A stretch of DNA of 64,000 bases from Parvularcula sp038749595 (GTDB taxonomy: Bacteria; Pseudomonadota; Alphaproteobacteria; Caulobacterales; Parvularculaceae). The stretch spans positions 124,001 through 188,000 of the forward strand of contig JBCDHW010000002.1 of the NCBI GenBank assembly GCA_038749595.1. Reading direction: 5' to 3'. The translations under genes were made by a program, and so were the position numbers. The notes beneath the pieces are model-generated. The model saw only the letters and a program-made list of their open reading frames with translations. It was not told the DNA's origin and searched no databases. Shown here piece after piece: positions 27,774 to 35,634 of this stretch (positions within the stretch are counted from its first letter, which is position 1; each line of letters starts with the position of its first letter).

Positions 27774-27962
27774 AACCAACTCTCCTTCGGTCTTCGGCGC
27801 CGGCTTTTCTTGGTCTTCACATTGGGCGCCGACGCGCTGTGTCTGTTGCAGCTTTTTTCGAGCAGCCCTGCCCTTGGGTTACAGAAATTCTCACTGCCTT
27901 TGCTGCTCGCACCCGTGAGCTCTTTCGTGCACTCTTAAGGTTGGGGGCCAACACATCCTTTG
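27774..27962. other. Intergenic region between DoxX and the redox operon
   Basis: The stretch should hold back-to-back promoters for the DoxX gene (minus) and the redox operon (plus). I see no tRNA, repeat or convincing promoter consensus. If the small frame at 27963 is not a gene, the gene-free stretch extends to 28138. Confidence 0.5.
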
Positions 27963-28142
27963 ATGACTATGGAGACAATGAGAATACCATCGCGATTTCA
28001 GCGGCCTACAGCTTTAGACACAGAACAATGGTCGCCGACCGCGCGCGGCTTACCTCTAGACCGGTACTTCGAATGGGCTCGCGTAACGTTTCAGCCGAAC
28101 GCCAAGCTAGGGGGCGCGGATGACGCTGCTGAACACGCATGA
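27963..28142 (+). CDS. Possible small ORF at the head of the Rieske operon
   Basis: The open frame encodes up to 59 residues (ATGs at 27963, 27969, 27978). GGAG at 27971-27974 lies only three bases from ATG 27978, so the start is weak. The main support is the 4-base ATGA overlap of its stop with the start of the 74-residue membrane protein at 28139. Two more junctions downstream have the same overlap. The product has a Trp/Phe-rich amphipathic stretch (LPLDRYFEWARVTFQPN), no membrane helix and no motif I recognise. It could be a leader peptide or chance frame. Confidence 0.35.
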   Translation: MTMETMRIPSRFQRPTALDTEQWSPTARGLPLDRYFEWARVTFQPNAKLGGADDAAEHA

Positions 28143-28363
28143 CGCCTGAACTCGCGGGCCAGATATGGGTCGGCATCGGTGCCTATCTCGGCATCGGGTT
28201 TATCTTCGCCGTCATTTTCGCCGCGCTCATCGCGCCGCGGCTCGACCCCGCAGCTGCTGGCATGAAGCTCAGCGTCAGGGCCCTCATTATTCCCGGAACG
28301 ATGCTTCTTTGGCCCCTGATGCTCGGCAAGACCGTCCTTCGGAAAGGGCCGCCCGAACAATGA
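28139..28363 (+). CDS. Small two-helix membrane protein in Rieske operon
   Basis: Protein of 74 residues with two hydrophobic helices (about 8-32 and 46-63) joined by a short basic loop, ending in a basic tail (LRKGPPEQ). Its stop overlaps the next start in ATGA at 28360-28363. No known domain is recognisable. Its position before the haem/Rieske gene suggests a small subunit or assembly factor for that membrane redox protein, which is inference from gene order alone. Confidence 0.62.
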   Translation: MTPELAGQIWVGIGAYLGIGFIFAVIFAALIAPRLDPAAAGMKLSVRALIIPGTMLLWPLMLGKTVLRKGPPEQ

Positions 28364-28512
28364 AACGTGCACAGATCAATCGCCACCGTTTGACCTGGCT
28401 GATCATGGGTCCAGTGCTTTTCAGCCTGATCGCGGCAGCCGTCATGGTGCGGCCCGCAGAAGATGACGCGACGAACGGCGTTTTACCCACGTTCCTGACC
28501 CAGAGCGAGTAA
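28360..28512 (+). CDS. Tiny one-helix membrane protein in Rieske operon
   Basis: Protein of 50 residues: basic N-terminus (KRAQINRHR), one transmembrane helix (about 12-30) and an acidic C-terminal tail. The ATG overlaps the preceding stop, and its own stop is 3 bases before the Rieske fusion gene. Such accessory peptides are common in membrane oxidoreductase complexes, but this one has no recognisable family. The same frame stays open upstream inside the previous gene, where a longer start would conflict with the tight overlap. Confidence 0.58.
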   Translation: MKRAQINRHRLTWLIMGPVLFSLIAAAVMVRPAEDDATNGVLPTFLTQSE

Positions 28513-28515
28513 TCC

Positions 28516-29565
28516 ATGAGCCACGACTACCGCGCCGTTCAGTGGACGCCCTTCAAAAAAACCTACGATCTTTTCTTAGGTCTGGGCATTGTCGGCTTCA
28601 TAGCCGCGTTCGTTGTGTTGTCCGCAATGACCCAGCCGGCGGGTGAGAGCTTCGCACCGATCCAACTTTTGATTGCAGCGACGGGTACCCTGGCGTTCAG
28701 CCTGCTGACATTTGTTCTCTCCATTGGCCCGCTAGCGCGCCTGACTGACCGTGCAAAACCGTTCCTGTACAACCGTCGGCACCTCGGCGTGGTTACGTTC
28801 CTGCTTGGACTGATGCACGGCGGCCTGGTTTTGCTTTGGTACCACGGATTCAGTGAGACCAACGCTCTCGTGTCGCTGTTGGCATCAAATCCGCGCTACG
28901 ACTCTCTCCAAGGGTTTCCCTTCGAGAGCCTAGGCGTGATTGCGTTTTTCGTCCTCTTCGTAATGGCGGCCACAAGCCACGACTTCTGGAATGCCAACCT
29001 CGGCCCGGGGCTTTGGAAGGCGATCCATATGAGCGTGTACGTCGCGTACGCATTACTTGTGGGGCACGTCATGCTCGGCTTCATCCAGTCGCAAAAGAGC
29101 CTCATCTATACGGCGCTGATGAGCATGGGATCGGTCTGGCTTGTCAGCATTCACCTGCTTGCGTCGTTCAAAAGCAGCCCAGCAGTAGGGCATACTGACG
29201 GAACCTGGCTCAGCGTCGCGCCCGTCGGTGCTTTCAAAGAAGGGCGCGCGCAGATCGCGACACCTCCCAAGGGAGAGCGGATCGCTATTTTTCTCCCTCG
29301 CGGCGCACTTTCTGCCGTATCAAACGTTTGCCGCCACCAGGGCGGCCCATTGGCTGAAGGAAAGGTGATCGACGACTGCATCACCTGCCCGTGGCACGGG
29401 TTCCAATACCGCTTGCGGGATGGTCGGTCGCCTGAGCCGTTCACCGAGAAAATCGCCACCTATAATGTCAAGGTTGAGGCGGGTGAGGTGTATGTCGATC
29501 CGCACCCCAACCCTCCTGGTACAGATGTTCAGCCCGTACTCTTGGGCGAGGCGCGGACAGCATGA
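28516..29565 (+). CDS. Ferric-reductase-like membrane domain fused to Rieske [2Fe-2S] domain
   Basis: Protein of 349 residues. Six hydrophobic helices (about 17-37, 49-70, 92-110, 137-152, 168-190, 198-217) resemble the ferric-reductase/MsrQ-type haem domain; H89, H101, H171 and H184 are candidate haem ligands. After a short linker, residues about 228-330 form a Rieske domain with C272-x-H274 and C291-x-x-H294, the complete cluster-binding set. With six helices, the Rieske domain should be on the same side as the N-terminus, most likely cytoplasmic. It probably passes electrons across the membrane between a soluble donor and haem. The downstream start overlaps its stop (ATGA at 29562). Confidence 0.82.
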   Translation: MSHDYRAVQWTPFKKTYDLFLGLGIVGFIAAFVVLSAMTQPAGESFAPIQLLIAATGTLAFSLLTFVLSIGPLARLTDRAKPFLYNRRHLGVVTFLLGLMHGGLVLLWYHGFSETNALVSLLASNPRYDSLQGFPFESLGVIAFFVLFVMAATSHDFWNANLGPGLWKAIHMSVYVAYALLVGHVMLGFIQSQKSLIYTALMSMGSVWLVSIHLLASFKSSPAVGHTDGTWLSVAPVGAFKEGRAQIATPPKGERIAIFLPRGALSAVSNVCRHQGGPLAEGKVIDDCITCPWHGFQYRLRDGRSPEPFTEKIATYNVKVEAGEVYVDPHPNPPGTDVQPVLLGEARTA

Positions 29566-30326
29566 GTAAGAAAGACGACTTCTTCGTCGGATGGGCAGCG
29601 AAACCCCCTGTCCTTGATCGTCGGTTTTTCATCGGAAGCGGCATCGTAGGCCTGGCAGCCGCGGGAGGACTGGCGTCTGTTTTGGCATCGCGGCAAGACG
29701 CCGTCGGCCCAGGCACGTGGGATCAGGGCACGATCCTCACCTGGCGCGGGAAGATCACGTCTGATCCCTACCCGATGCTCCGTACACGCGACACCGACGG
29801 AACCATCAAGACTGCACTTCTGGGCTGCATGGGAAAGTGTGCCGTACGCCCACGGATTGATGCCATGGGCACCCAGACCGTCGAGGTCCAGGGTAGCGCG
29901 ATTAGGCGCGGTGCACATTTGATGATCGCGACGCAGGATGACGGATCCTGGATCAGCCAAGCAGAAGCGGATGAGCCTGGGGATCTCGATCTTGCGTTCC
30001 CTGCCGCGAAACGCTTTGGGACAATCGATCTCAAGGGCATGATCGTCGACAGCAAGTGCTGGTTCGGTGCGATGCGGCCCGGCGAGGGTAAAGTGCACAA
30101 AGCCTGCGCTGCCCTCTGTATTCGAGGCGGCCTACCCCCGGCGTTCCTTGTCCGATCCATGCGGGGCGAGGAAGAACTGTTGATCATCACCGATGAAGAC
30201 GGCGGGCCGGTGCGAGACGATATTCTCCCCTATGTCGCTGACCCTCTTCGCCTTGTGGGCGAGGCGCACAAGTTGGGGGAGATGTTTTTCGTCCGTACAG
30301 GGATTAGCGCGATGACTCGCCTGTAA
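29562..30326 (+). CDS. Tat-anchored protein with conserved-looking cysteine motifs
   Basis: Protein of 254 residues. A twin-arginine start (DRRFFIG, R20-R21) and hydrophobic helix (about 24-43) suggest export as a folded, possibly cofactor-bearing protein that stays anchored. The periplasmic part has a GCMGKC pair (C89, C93) and a dense motif DSKCWFG...HKACAALC (C166, H179, C182, C186). These could bind a metal or cluster or form disulfides. Its start overlaps the Rieske gene stop, so it is a likely electron partner of that protein. I do not recognise a named family; the function is open. Confidence 0.7.
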   Translation: MSKKDDFFVGWAAKPPVLDRRFFIGSGIVGLAAAGGLASVLASRQDAVGPGTWDQGTILTWRGKITSDPYPMLRTRDTDGTIKTALLGCMGKCAVRPRIDAMGTQTVEVQGSAIRRGAHLMIATQDDGSWISQAEADEPGDLDLAFPAAKRFGTIDLKGMIVDSKCWFGAMRPGEGKVHKACAALCIRGGLPPAFLVRSMRGEEELLIITDEDGGPVRDDILPYVADPLRLVGEAHKLGEMFFVRTGISAMTRL

Positions 30327-30335
30327 CGCGGTGCG

Positions 30336-30848
30336 TTAGAACGGCATCGAGACGTAGCCCGCCGCCGATAAGCTGGCGTGCGCCGTCATCGCCGACAGCG
30401 CAATCTCTACTCCGGGGAGGAAGAGGTCGGGGTCGATCTGAAGAGCCGCCATCGACTGGCCGCAGACAACAAAGCGGACATCGTTGTCGATCAGAGCACT
30501 GACCAAACCCCGCTGGGCATTGGTATCCTCGTCAATAAGATCACCCAGCGCCCTTCCGTGCACCACGACGATAAGATCGAGAGGACGCGGCTGGAGCCCC
30601 TCGGGGCCGTGCATGTTGATCAGGCGGGCCAACTTGCTGATGTGGATATTCTCGCCCGTCTCAACTGTTTCAGCGACATCGAACACGGCCTTGAGGGTCT
30701 GACCTTCTGGTGGGCTGAAGCTGACTGCCACGTCGGCGACAGGGCCATAGTCTTTGATCACATCACCGGATCGAAATTCGGATGGAAGCTGCGCCGAAGC
30801 GCAAGCAGAAAGCGCCAGTCCTATCATCACAGTACGGATCATCGTCAT
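30336..30848 (-). CDS. Exported DsrE/DsrF-like protein
   Basis: About 170 residues from ATG 30848; ATG 30842 is also possible, and GGAGAG lies just upstream of both. A signal peptide (TVMIGLALSACASAQ) is present; the SAC element could make it a lipoprotein. The mature part has the DsrE-like fold pattern: ending strand LDLIVVVHGRAL, then DVRFVVCGQSM with a Cys at the position of the sulfur-carrying cysteine. The GVEIALSAM segment lies near the C-terminus. DsrE proteins act in sulfur relay; an exported version would act in the periplasm. It converges with the Tat-anchored protein gene. Confidence 0.7.
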   Translation of the reverse strand: MTMIRTVMIGLALSACASAQLPSEFRSGDVIKDYGPVADVAVSFSPPEGQTLKAVFDVAETVETGENIHISKLARLINMHGPEGLQPRPLDLIVVVHGRALGDLIDEDTNAQRGLVSALIDNDVRFVVCGQSMAALQIDPDLFLPGVEIALSAMTAHASLSAAGYVSMPF

Positions 30849-30891
30849 CTCTCTCCAGCCCAACGAAGGGCGTTTCCAACGTGACTAAAAA

Positions 30892-31317
30892 TCAAACAGG
30901 GCGCACACGCTTTCCATTCGCATCGATAATCACAGTTCCGTCTTCCTTTGTGTACGGACCAGCAGGCCATGGGTCGAGAAGATCCAGGACAGCCTCTGCG
31001 GGCCTACACAACCGAACGCCCAGCGGACTGCAGACGATCGGTCGGTTCACGAGAATGGGGTGCTCGACCATGGCCTCGATCAAAACGTCTTCGGGAACGT
31101 CGTCTTTGAGCAGGCCGAGCGCCTCAGCGGGAGACTTCGTCTCCCGAAGCGCAGCCCTGGGTGTGAGCGAAGCCGCAGCAAAAAGGCCCAAGAGCTGCGC
31201 CCGTGTCCAGCCCGTTTCCAGGTAGGGGATAACGTCGACCCGCGCGCCCGAGTCTTGTGCGATCCGCACGACATTGCGTGACGTGCCGCAGTCTGGATTG
31301 TGGTAAATGACGATCAT
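30892..31317 (-). CDS. arsC: Arsenate reductase, glutaredoxin-dependent type
   Basis: Protein of 141 residues from ATG 31317, with GGGGG 5-6 bases upstream; an in-frame ATG at 31338 is less likely. The N-terminus YHNPDCGTSRN carries the catalytic Cys10 of the ArsC/Spx thioredoxin fold. Arg residues around NRPIVCSPLGVRLCRP match the arsenate-binding region. It would reduce arsenate to arsenite in the cytoplasm with glutathione and glutaredoxin. It is divergent from an ArsR-type regulator with a 166-base shared region, the usual ars arrangement. No arsenite pump gene is seen next to it. Confidence 0.88.
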   Translation of the reverse strand: MIVIYHNPDCGTSRNVVRIAQDSGARVDVIPYLETGWTRAQLLGLFAAASLTPRAALRETKSPAEALGLLKDDVPEDVLIEAMVEHPILVNRPIVCSPLGVRLCRPAEAVLDLLDPWPAGPYTKEDGTVIIDANGKRVRPV

Positions 31318-31410
31318 CGCGCCCCCAAGCTCAGGCACGCACTATCGGCCAATTGCGAGGACGTGCCTAGCGCCGACCATACACCGAAAGCAGGCACGCT
31401 CTGTCATCGC

Positions 31411-31426
31411 TTCAACGCACGCTGAA
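31411..31426. promoter_or_regulatory. Candidate ArsR operator between arsC and arsR
   Basis: TTCAACGCACGCTGAA is an imperfect palindrome (12 of 16 positions symmetric) with TTCA/TGAA ends, 58 bases upstream of the regulator start. Position and symmetry fit a homodimeric ArsR site. The sequence was not compared with characterised operators. Confidence 0.3.
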
Positions 31427-31483
31427 CTATCGGAAAAACCTATCCCGCTTGCCCATCGCGCCGCGACGCGACAGGAAAAACCT

Positions 31484-31849
31484 ATGGAAAAGACCGACGA
31501 CGCTCTTGTAAACCAATTAAGCGCCCTGGCGCAGAGCACGCGCCTCGCCGTCTTCAAAATGCTCGCGCGGCGCGGGGGTGAGGGAATGGCAGCCGGACGG
31601 ATCGCTGAGGCATTGGACGTCGCACCGAACACGCTCTCGGCGCACCTGAACATTCTCCTCCGCGCGCAGCTCATTGATCAGCGCCGTGACGGCCGTAGTA
31701 TGATTTACTCGGTGCGGCGCGAAGATGTGGCAACGATGGTGGAAACGCTCATCACCGACTGTTGCGCAGGCCGCCAGGATGATCCGTTGCTCGTCGCCGC
31801 TCTTGAGGCACGCGGCGTCAATCACCAGCACCACGGCCAGCACTCCTAA
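31484..31849 (+). CDS. ArsR-family transcriptional regulator
   Basis: Protein of 121 residues from ATG 31484 (AGGA at 31473-31476); a longer open frame upstream overlaps arsC and lacks a good site. The winged helix is clear: LAQSTRLAVFKML, then AGRIAEALDVAPNTLSAHLNIL (recognition helix) and the wing QRRDGRSMIYSV. A vicinal Cys pair, DCCAG, near residue 90 could bind arsenite and relieve repression. A His-rich C-terminus (NHQHHGQHS) could also bind metal. It likely represses the divergent arsC and itself. Confidence 0.85.
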   Translation: MEKTDDALVNQLSALAQSTRLAVFKMLARRGGEGMAAGRIAEALDVAPNTLSAHLNILLRAQLIDQRRDGRSMIYSVRREDVATMVETLITDCCAGRQDDPLLVAALEARGVNHQHHGQHS

Positions 31850-31932
31850 AGCGCGTTCAGACTATCGAATGGGGGAAAGCAACCGCGCCCCAGGCCTAGC
31901 GGGTGAAGCTTGGCGCGCGTAGACACTTGCAG

Positions 31933-32586
31933 ATGACAGTTCTCATCAGCCCCTCCATTCTCGCCGCCGACTTTGCCCGCCTCGGCGACGAAGTCTGTGC
32001 AATTGATGAGGCAGGGGCGGATATGATCCATCTGGACGTGATGGACGGACATTTTGTTCCCAATATCACCATGGGTCCCGCCATCATCAAAGCGTTACGT
32101 CCGCATAGCGCCAAGCCGTTCGACACCCATTTGATGATCGCGCCGACGACGCCGTTCCTCGAGGCCTTTGCGGAGGCAGGCGCGGACATTATTTCCGTCC
32201 ATCCGGAATGTGATCCGCACGTTCACAGGACGCTGCAAAGCATTAGACGGATGGGGAAAAAGGCAGGCCTGGCGATTAATCCTGGCACGGCCCTGAGCGC
32301 GATTGACCCCGTCATCGAGCTTTGTGACCTCATTTTGGTGATGTCGGTGAACCCAGGCTTCGGTGGACAATCTTTCATTGAACAGAGCCTGCCGCGGATC
32401 GAGGCGATCGCGAGCAGCATTGCACGCCTTGGTCTCGACTGCATCCTTGAGGTGGATGGCGGCATCAACCGAGAGACGGCGCCCCGGGTGACTGCTGCAG
32501 GAGCGAGCGCCCTGGTCGCGGGGACCGCGGTTTTTCGCTCAGGGCTAGACAGCTACCGCGAAGCTATCGACACTCTGCGCGCGTAG
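31933..32586 (+). CDS. rpe: Ribulose-phosphate 3-epimerase
   Basis: Protein of 217 residues, the usual length, from ATG 31933. TIM-barrel signatures are all present: ISPSILAADFARLG at the start, MIHLDVMDGHFVPNITMGP (metal-binding His and Asp), VMSVNPGFGGQSFI, and EVDGGIN near the end. It interconverts ribulose-5-phosphate and xylulose-5-phosphate in the pentose-phosphate pathway, in the cytoplasm. It lies 83 bases after arsR on the same strand, probably with its own promoter since the functions are unrelated. Confidence 0.95.
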   Translation: MTVLISPSILAADFARLGDEVCAIDEAGADMIHLDVMDGHFVPNITMGPAIIKALRPHSAKPFDTHLMIAPTTPFLEAFAEAGADIISVHPECDPHVHRTLQSIRRMGKKAGLAINPGTALSAIDPVIELCDLILVMSVNPGFGGQSFIEQSLPRIEAIASSIARLGLDCILEVDGGINRETAPRVTAAGASALVAGTAVFRSGLDSYREAIDTLRA

Positions 32587-32614
32587 ATAACAAAAAATTA
32601 CACGACCAACGTTC

Positions 32615-32630
32615 GTGCTTTAGAAAGCAC
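32615..32630. other. 16-bp perfect palindrome after rpe
   Basis: GTGCTTTAGAAAGCAC lies perfectly self-complementary except for the central AG, 28 bases after the rpe stop and 92 bases before the capD-like start. It may be a terminator stem or a dimeric repressor site. No T-run follows it directly. Confidence 0.35.
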
Positions 32631-32722
32631 ACCCCCCGCAAGTATTTGGTCTTTTTGTATCAAGGCCTTTCGCCAATTTCGGCAAAGTGTTACGCCGTTA
32701 ACGCAGGCTCGGGACCGGGACG

Positions 32723-33919
32723 ATGTTCAGAAAGATGTTTGGTCGCCGCACACCGGAAGCGGCGGAGCAGGTTTGTCTACCGACGTGCAACCTAGATTGT
32801 GAAAACCTCCTCGGCCGGGCGCCGCGATCCGTGAACCTCGACGGCGCAGCGGACATGGTCGCCGGGCGATCCGTGCTCGTTACCGGTGCCGGGGGCACAA
32901 TCGGAAGCGAGCTTTGCCGCCAAATCGTCAAACTCGGACCAGAGCACCTCATCCTCGCGGACAATGGCGAGTTCAATCTGTACACGATCGAGCAGGAACT
33001 TCGCGAGGCGGGTTATGGCGACCTTCTCATCCCGCAACTCATTGATGTTTGCCAGCGTGACCACGTCATGGGGCTGTTTAAGCTCTATCAGCCCGCCCTA
33101 GTTCTTCATGCGGCCGCCCTAAAACACGTGCCGATCGTTGAATATAATCCGTGTGCAGCGGCGATGGTCAACGTCCTCGGGGCGAAGAATGTCTTCGACG
33201 CCGCTCTCGAATATGCATCACCGAAAGTCGTCTTTATTTCAACGGATAAGGCGGTTAATCCCACCTCATTCATGGGCGCAACCAAACGGATCGCGGAGCT
33301 CTATGCCCAAGCGCTCGACGTGGCGCAGAACGACACGCGGTTTGTCACCGTTCGGTTTGGTAACGTGCTTGGTTCCACGGGATCGGTTGCGCCGCTGTTC
33401 CAGCGGCAGATTTCCCAAGGTGGTCCAATCACCGTCACCCACCCAGACGTTCAGCGCTACTTCATGACCACCCAAGAAGCGGTGAGGCTTGTTCTCTCCG
33501 CGGCGTCTCTCGATAAAGAAAGCGGTGTTTTGAGCCATGACGGCCGCATTTTCGTCCTCGACATGGGCGAGCCGATCCGCATTGTGACGTTGGCGGAGAA
33601 AATGATCGAGGCGTCGGGTCTCGTTCCCTACAAAGACATCGACATCACCTTCACGAAGCTCCGTCCGGGCGAAAAGCTCTTCGAAGAGATTTTTCACACC
33701 TTAGAAAAGCTGCTGAAAACCGGAACCGACGGTGTCCTCCTCGCGTCGCCGACAATGATCGACCTGCCGCTGCTCGAACCACGGTTCTCCGATGTTGTGC
33801 GCCATGCACGGGTTGGAAACAGCGAAGCGCTGCTCGATGCAGTGCACCACTTGGTGCCCGAATTTAAGCCGTCGGAAGCGGTCAGCGTGACCGATCCTGC
33901 TTTAAAACAAGTCAGCTAA
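32723..33919 (+). CDS. CapD-like nucleoside-diphosphate-sugar dehydratase/epimerase, soluble form
   Basis: Protein of 398 residues. It corresponds to the catalytic half of CapD/WbpM-type proteins and lacks their N-terminal transmembrane part. The Rossmann motif VTGAGGTIGS, the DNGEFNLYTIE stretch and the segment STDKAVNPTSFMGATKR (with a serine/threonine-Met-Lys catalytic style of 4,6-dehydratases) are present. FTKLRPGEKLFEE is a further family signature. It would convert UDP-GlcNAc or a similar sugar nucleotide for surface polysaccharide or flagellin glycosylation. No glycosyltransferase neighbours are present. Confidence 0.88.
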   Translation: MFRKMFGRRTPEAAEQVCLPTCNLDCENLLGRAPRSVNLDGAADMVAGRSVLVTGAGGTIGSELCRQIVKLGPEHLILADNGEFNLYTIEQELREAGYGDLLIPQLIDVCQRDHVMGLFKLYQPALVLHAAALKHVPIVEYNPCAAAMVNVLGAKNVFDAALEYASPKVVFISTDKAVNPTSFMGATKRIAELYAQALDVAQNDTRFVTVRFGNVLGSTGSVAPLFQRQISQGGPITVTHPDVQRYFMTTQEAVRLVLSAASLDKESGVLSHDGRIFVLDMGEPIRIVTLAEKMIEASGLVPYKDIDITFTKLRPGEKLFEEIFHTLEKLLKTGTDGVLLASPTMIDLPLLEPRFSDVVRHARVGNSEALLDAVHHLVPEFKPSEAVSVTDPALKQVS

Positions 33920-34028
33920 AGCACGCGGCACCAATCACGAAGGACAGTGTCGACTCAGCTTGCGGCGCGTAGCGTGCAGGCCGATAAGCAGGGCATTTCG
34001 TCGCCGACACGAGGACTGCCCCCAACCC

Positions 34029-35594
34029 ATGACCGATCGGTTCCAACCGCGCCGCGCCCTCCTCTCCGTTTCTGACAAAAGTGGGCTTGTCCCTTTTGCG
34101 CAAGCTTTGGTCGATCACCGGATCGAATTGCTCTCAACAGGCGGAACGGCAAAAGCCCTTCGGGAAGCAGGCCTTCCGGTCACAGACGTTTCCGAGGTAA
34201 CCGGCTTCCCTGAAATTATGGATGGCCGGGTTAAAACTCTGCATCCTTCCGTCCACGGAGGCCTTCTTGGCCGGGAAAGCGTTGATGCTGACGCCATGCG
34301 GACGCATGACATTGTACCGATCGATCTGTTGGTCGTGAACCTCTATCCCTTCGAAGAGAGCGTTCGTAAGGGTGCGGACGAAGACGGCCTTGTCGAAACA
34401 ATTGACATCGGTGGACCGGCGATGATCAGGGCGGCCGCAAAGAACTTCGACCGTGTTTGCGTGATCACGGATCCCGAAGACTACACCCCTTTGCTCGAGC
34501 AATTGTCCGGAGGCGGAACGACCCGGAGCTTCCGCAAACAGCAGTCGTCAATCGCCTATGGCAGGACGGCCCAATACGATCTCCTCATAAGCCAAACACT
34601 TCACGAAGGCGATGCCCCGGCCCGAAGAAACGGGGTCGTGGGCCAGCTGAAGCAAAACCTGCGCTATGGAGAAAACCCACACCAAGCGAGCGCTGTCTAC
34701 GCTACGGCTGAGCACCGGGATGGCGCTCTGTCTGCGGATGTTCTTCAGGGCAAGGAGCTTTCATACAACAACCTCAACGACACCGACGCAGCGCTTGAAC
34801 TTGCCGCGGAGCTCCAAGCCGATCCGGGCATCGTGATCGTCAAGCACGCCAACCCTTGCGGTGTGGCAACCGGCAGCACGATCAGGGAGGCCTATCAACG
34901 GGCACTTCTTTGCGACCCGGTCTCTGCATTCGGCGGTATCGTCGCGGCCACGCGGCCGCTCGATGGCGCCGCGGCAGAGGAGATCACAAAGATCTTCACC
35001 GAAGTCGTGATCGCTCCCGGGATCGATGATGAAGCTCGGGAGATCTTCGCGAAGAAGAAGAACCTCCGTCTGCTGCTGGTTCCGCACCTCCCTGATCCGA
35101 AAGCCCCGCGCCAAGCACTTCGGCCGATCGCGGGCGGGTTTCTCCTGCAAGATGACGACAACACGGTTTTTGATCAAACGACCCTCCGTACAGTGACCAA
35201 AAGAGCGCCCTCTGATACAGAAATGGCCGACCTGCACTTTGCCTTTACGGTCGCTAAGCATGTGAAGTCGAACGCCATCGTTTACGCCAAGGATGGGGCG
35301 ACCTTAGGGATTGGCGCGGGGCAGATGAGCCGTTTAGACAGTGCCCGCATCGCCGTGCGCAAATCCGAAGATGCGGCCGAAGCAGCCGGACTAAGTGAAC
35401 CTCTTGTCCGCGGTTCCGTCGTCGCATCCGACGCATTCTTTCCGTTTGCAGACGGTCTCCTCGCAGCAGCAAACGCTGGCGCTACTGCGGTGATCCAGCC
35501 CGGAGGGTCAGTCCGGGACGAAGAAGTCATCGCAGCAGCCGATGAGGCCGGCCTGGCCATGGTCTTCACCGGAATGCGCCATTTCCGACACTAA
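34029..35594 (+). CDS. purH: Bifunctional AICAR transformylase / IMP cyclohydrolase
   Basis: Protein of 521 residues from ATG 34029; in-frame upstream sequence is not supported by conservation. The N-terminal MGS-like IMP-cyclohydrolase domain starts RALLSVSDKSG and has STGGTAKALREAG and GRVKTLHP. The C-terminal transformylase domain has the KHANPCG motif, whose Lys-His is catalytic, and SGGIVAA-type DPVSAFGGIVAATRP. It ends in GMRHFRH, the family's usual C-terminus. It catalyses the last two steps of IMP synthesis. Confidence 0.96.
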   Translation: MTDRFQPRRALLSVSDKSGLVPFAQALVDHRIELLSTGGTAKALREAGLPVTDVSEVTGFPEIMDGRVKTLHPSVHGGLLGRESVDADAMRTHDIVPIDLLVVNLYPFEESVRKGADEDGLVETIDIGGPAMIRAAAKNFDRVCVITDPEDYTPLLEQLSGGGTTRSFRKQQSSIAYGRTAQYDLLISQTLHEGDAPARRNGVVGQLKQNLRYGENPHQASAVYATAEHRDGALSADVLQGKELSYNNLNDTDAALELAAELQADPGIVIVKHANPCGVATGSTIREAYQRALLCDPVSAFGGIVAATRPLDGAAAEEITKIFTEVVIAPGIDDEAREIFAKKKNLRLLLVPHLPDPKAPRQALRPIAGGFLLQDDDNTVFDQTTLRTVTKRAPSDTEMADLHFAFTVAKHVKSNAIVYAKDGATLGIGAGQMSRLDSARIAVRKSEDAAEAAGLSEPLVRGSVVASDAFFPFADGLLAAANAGATAVIQPGGSVRDEEVIAAADEAGLAMVFTGMRHFRH

Positions 35595-35634
35595 AAGAAA
35601 TAACAACGAACACTGACAAAGCGAGGAACGCCCC

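Noticed and set aside
33960..34028. In-frame upstream extension of purH
   Set aside because: The added residues are basic and unlike PurH, whose conserved N-terminus starts at 34029.
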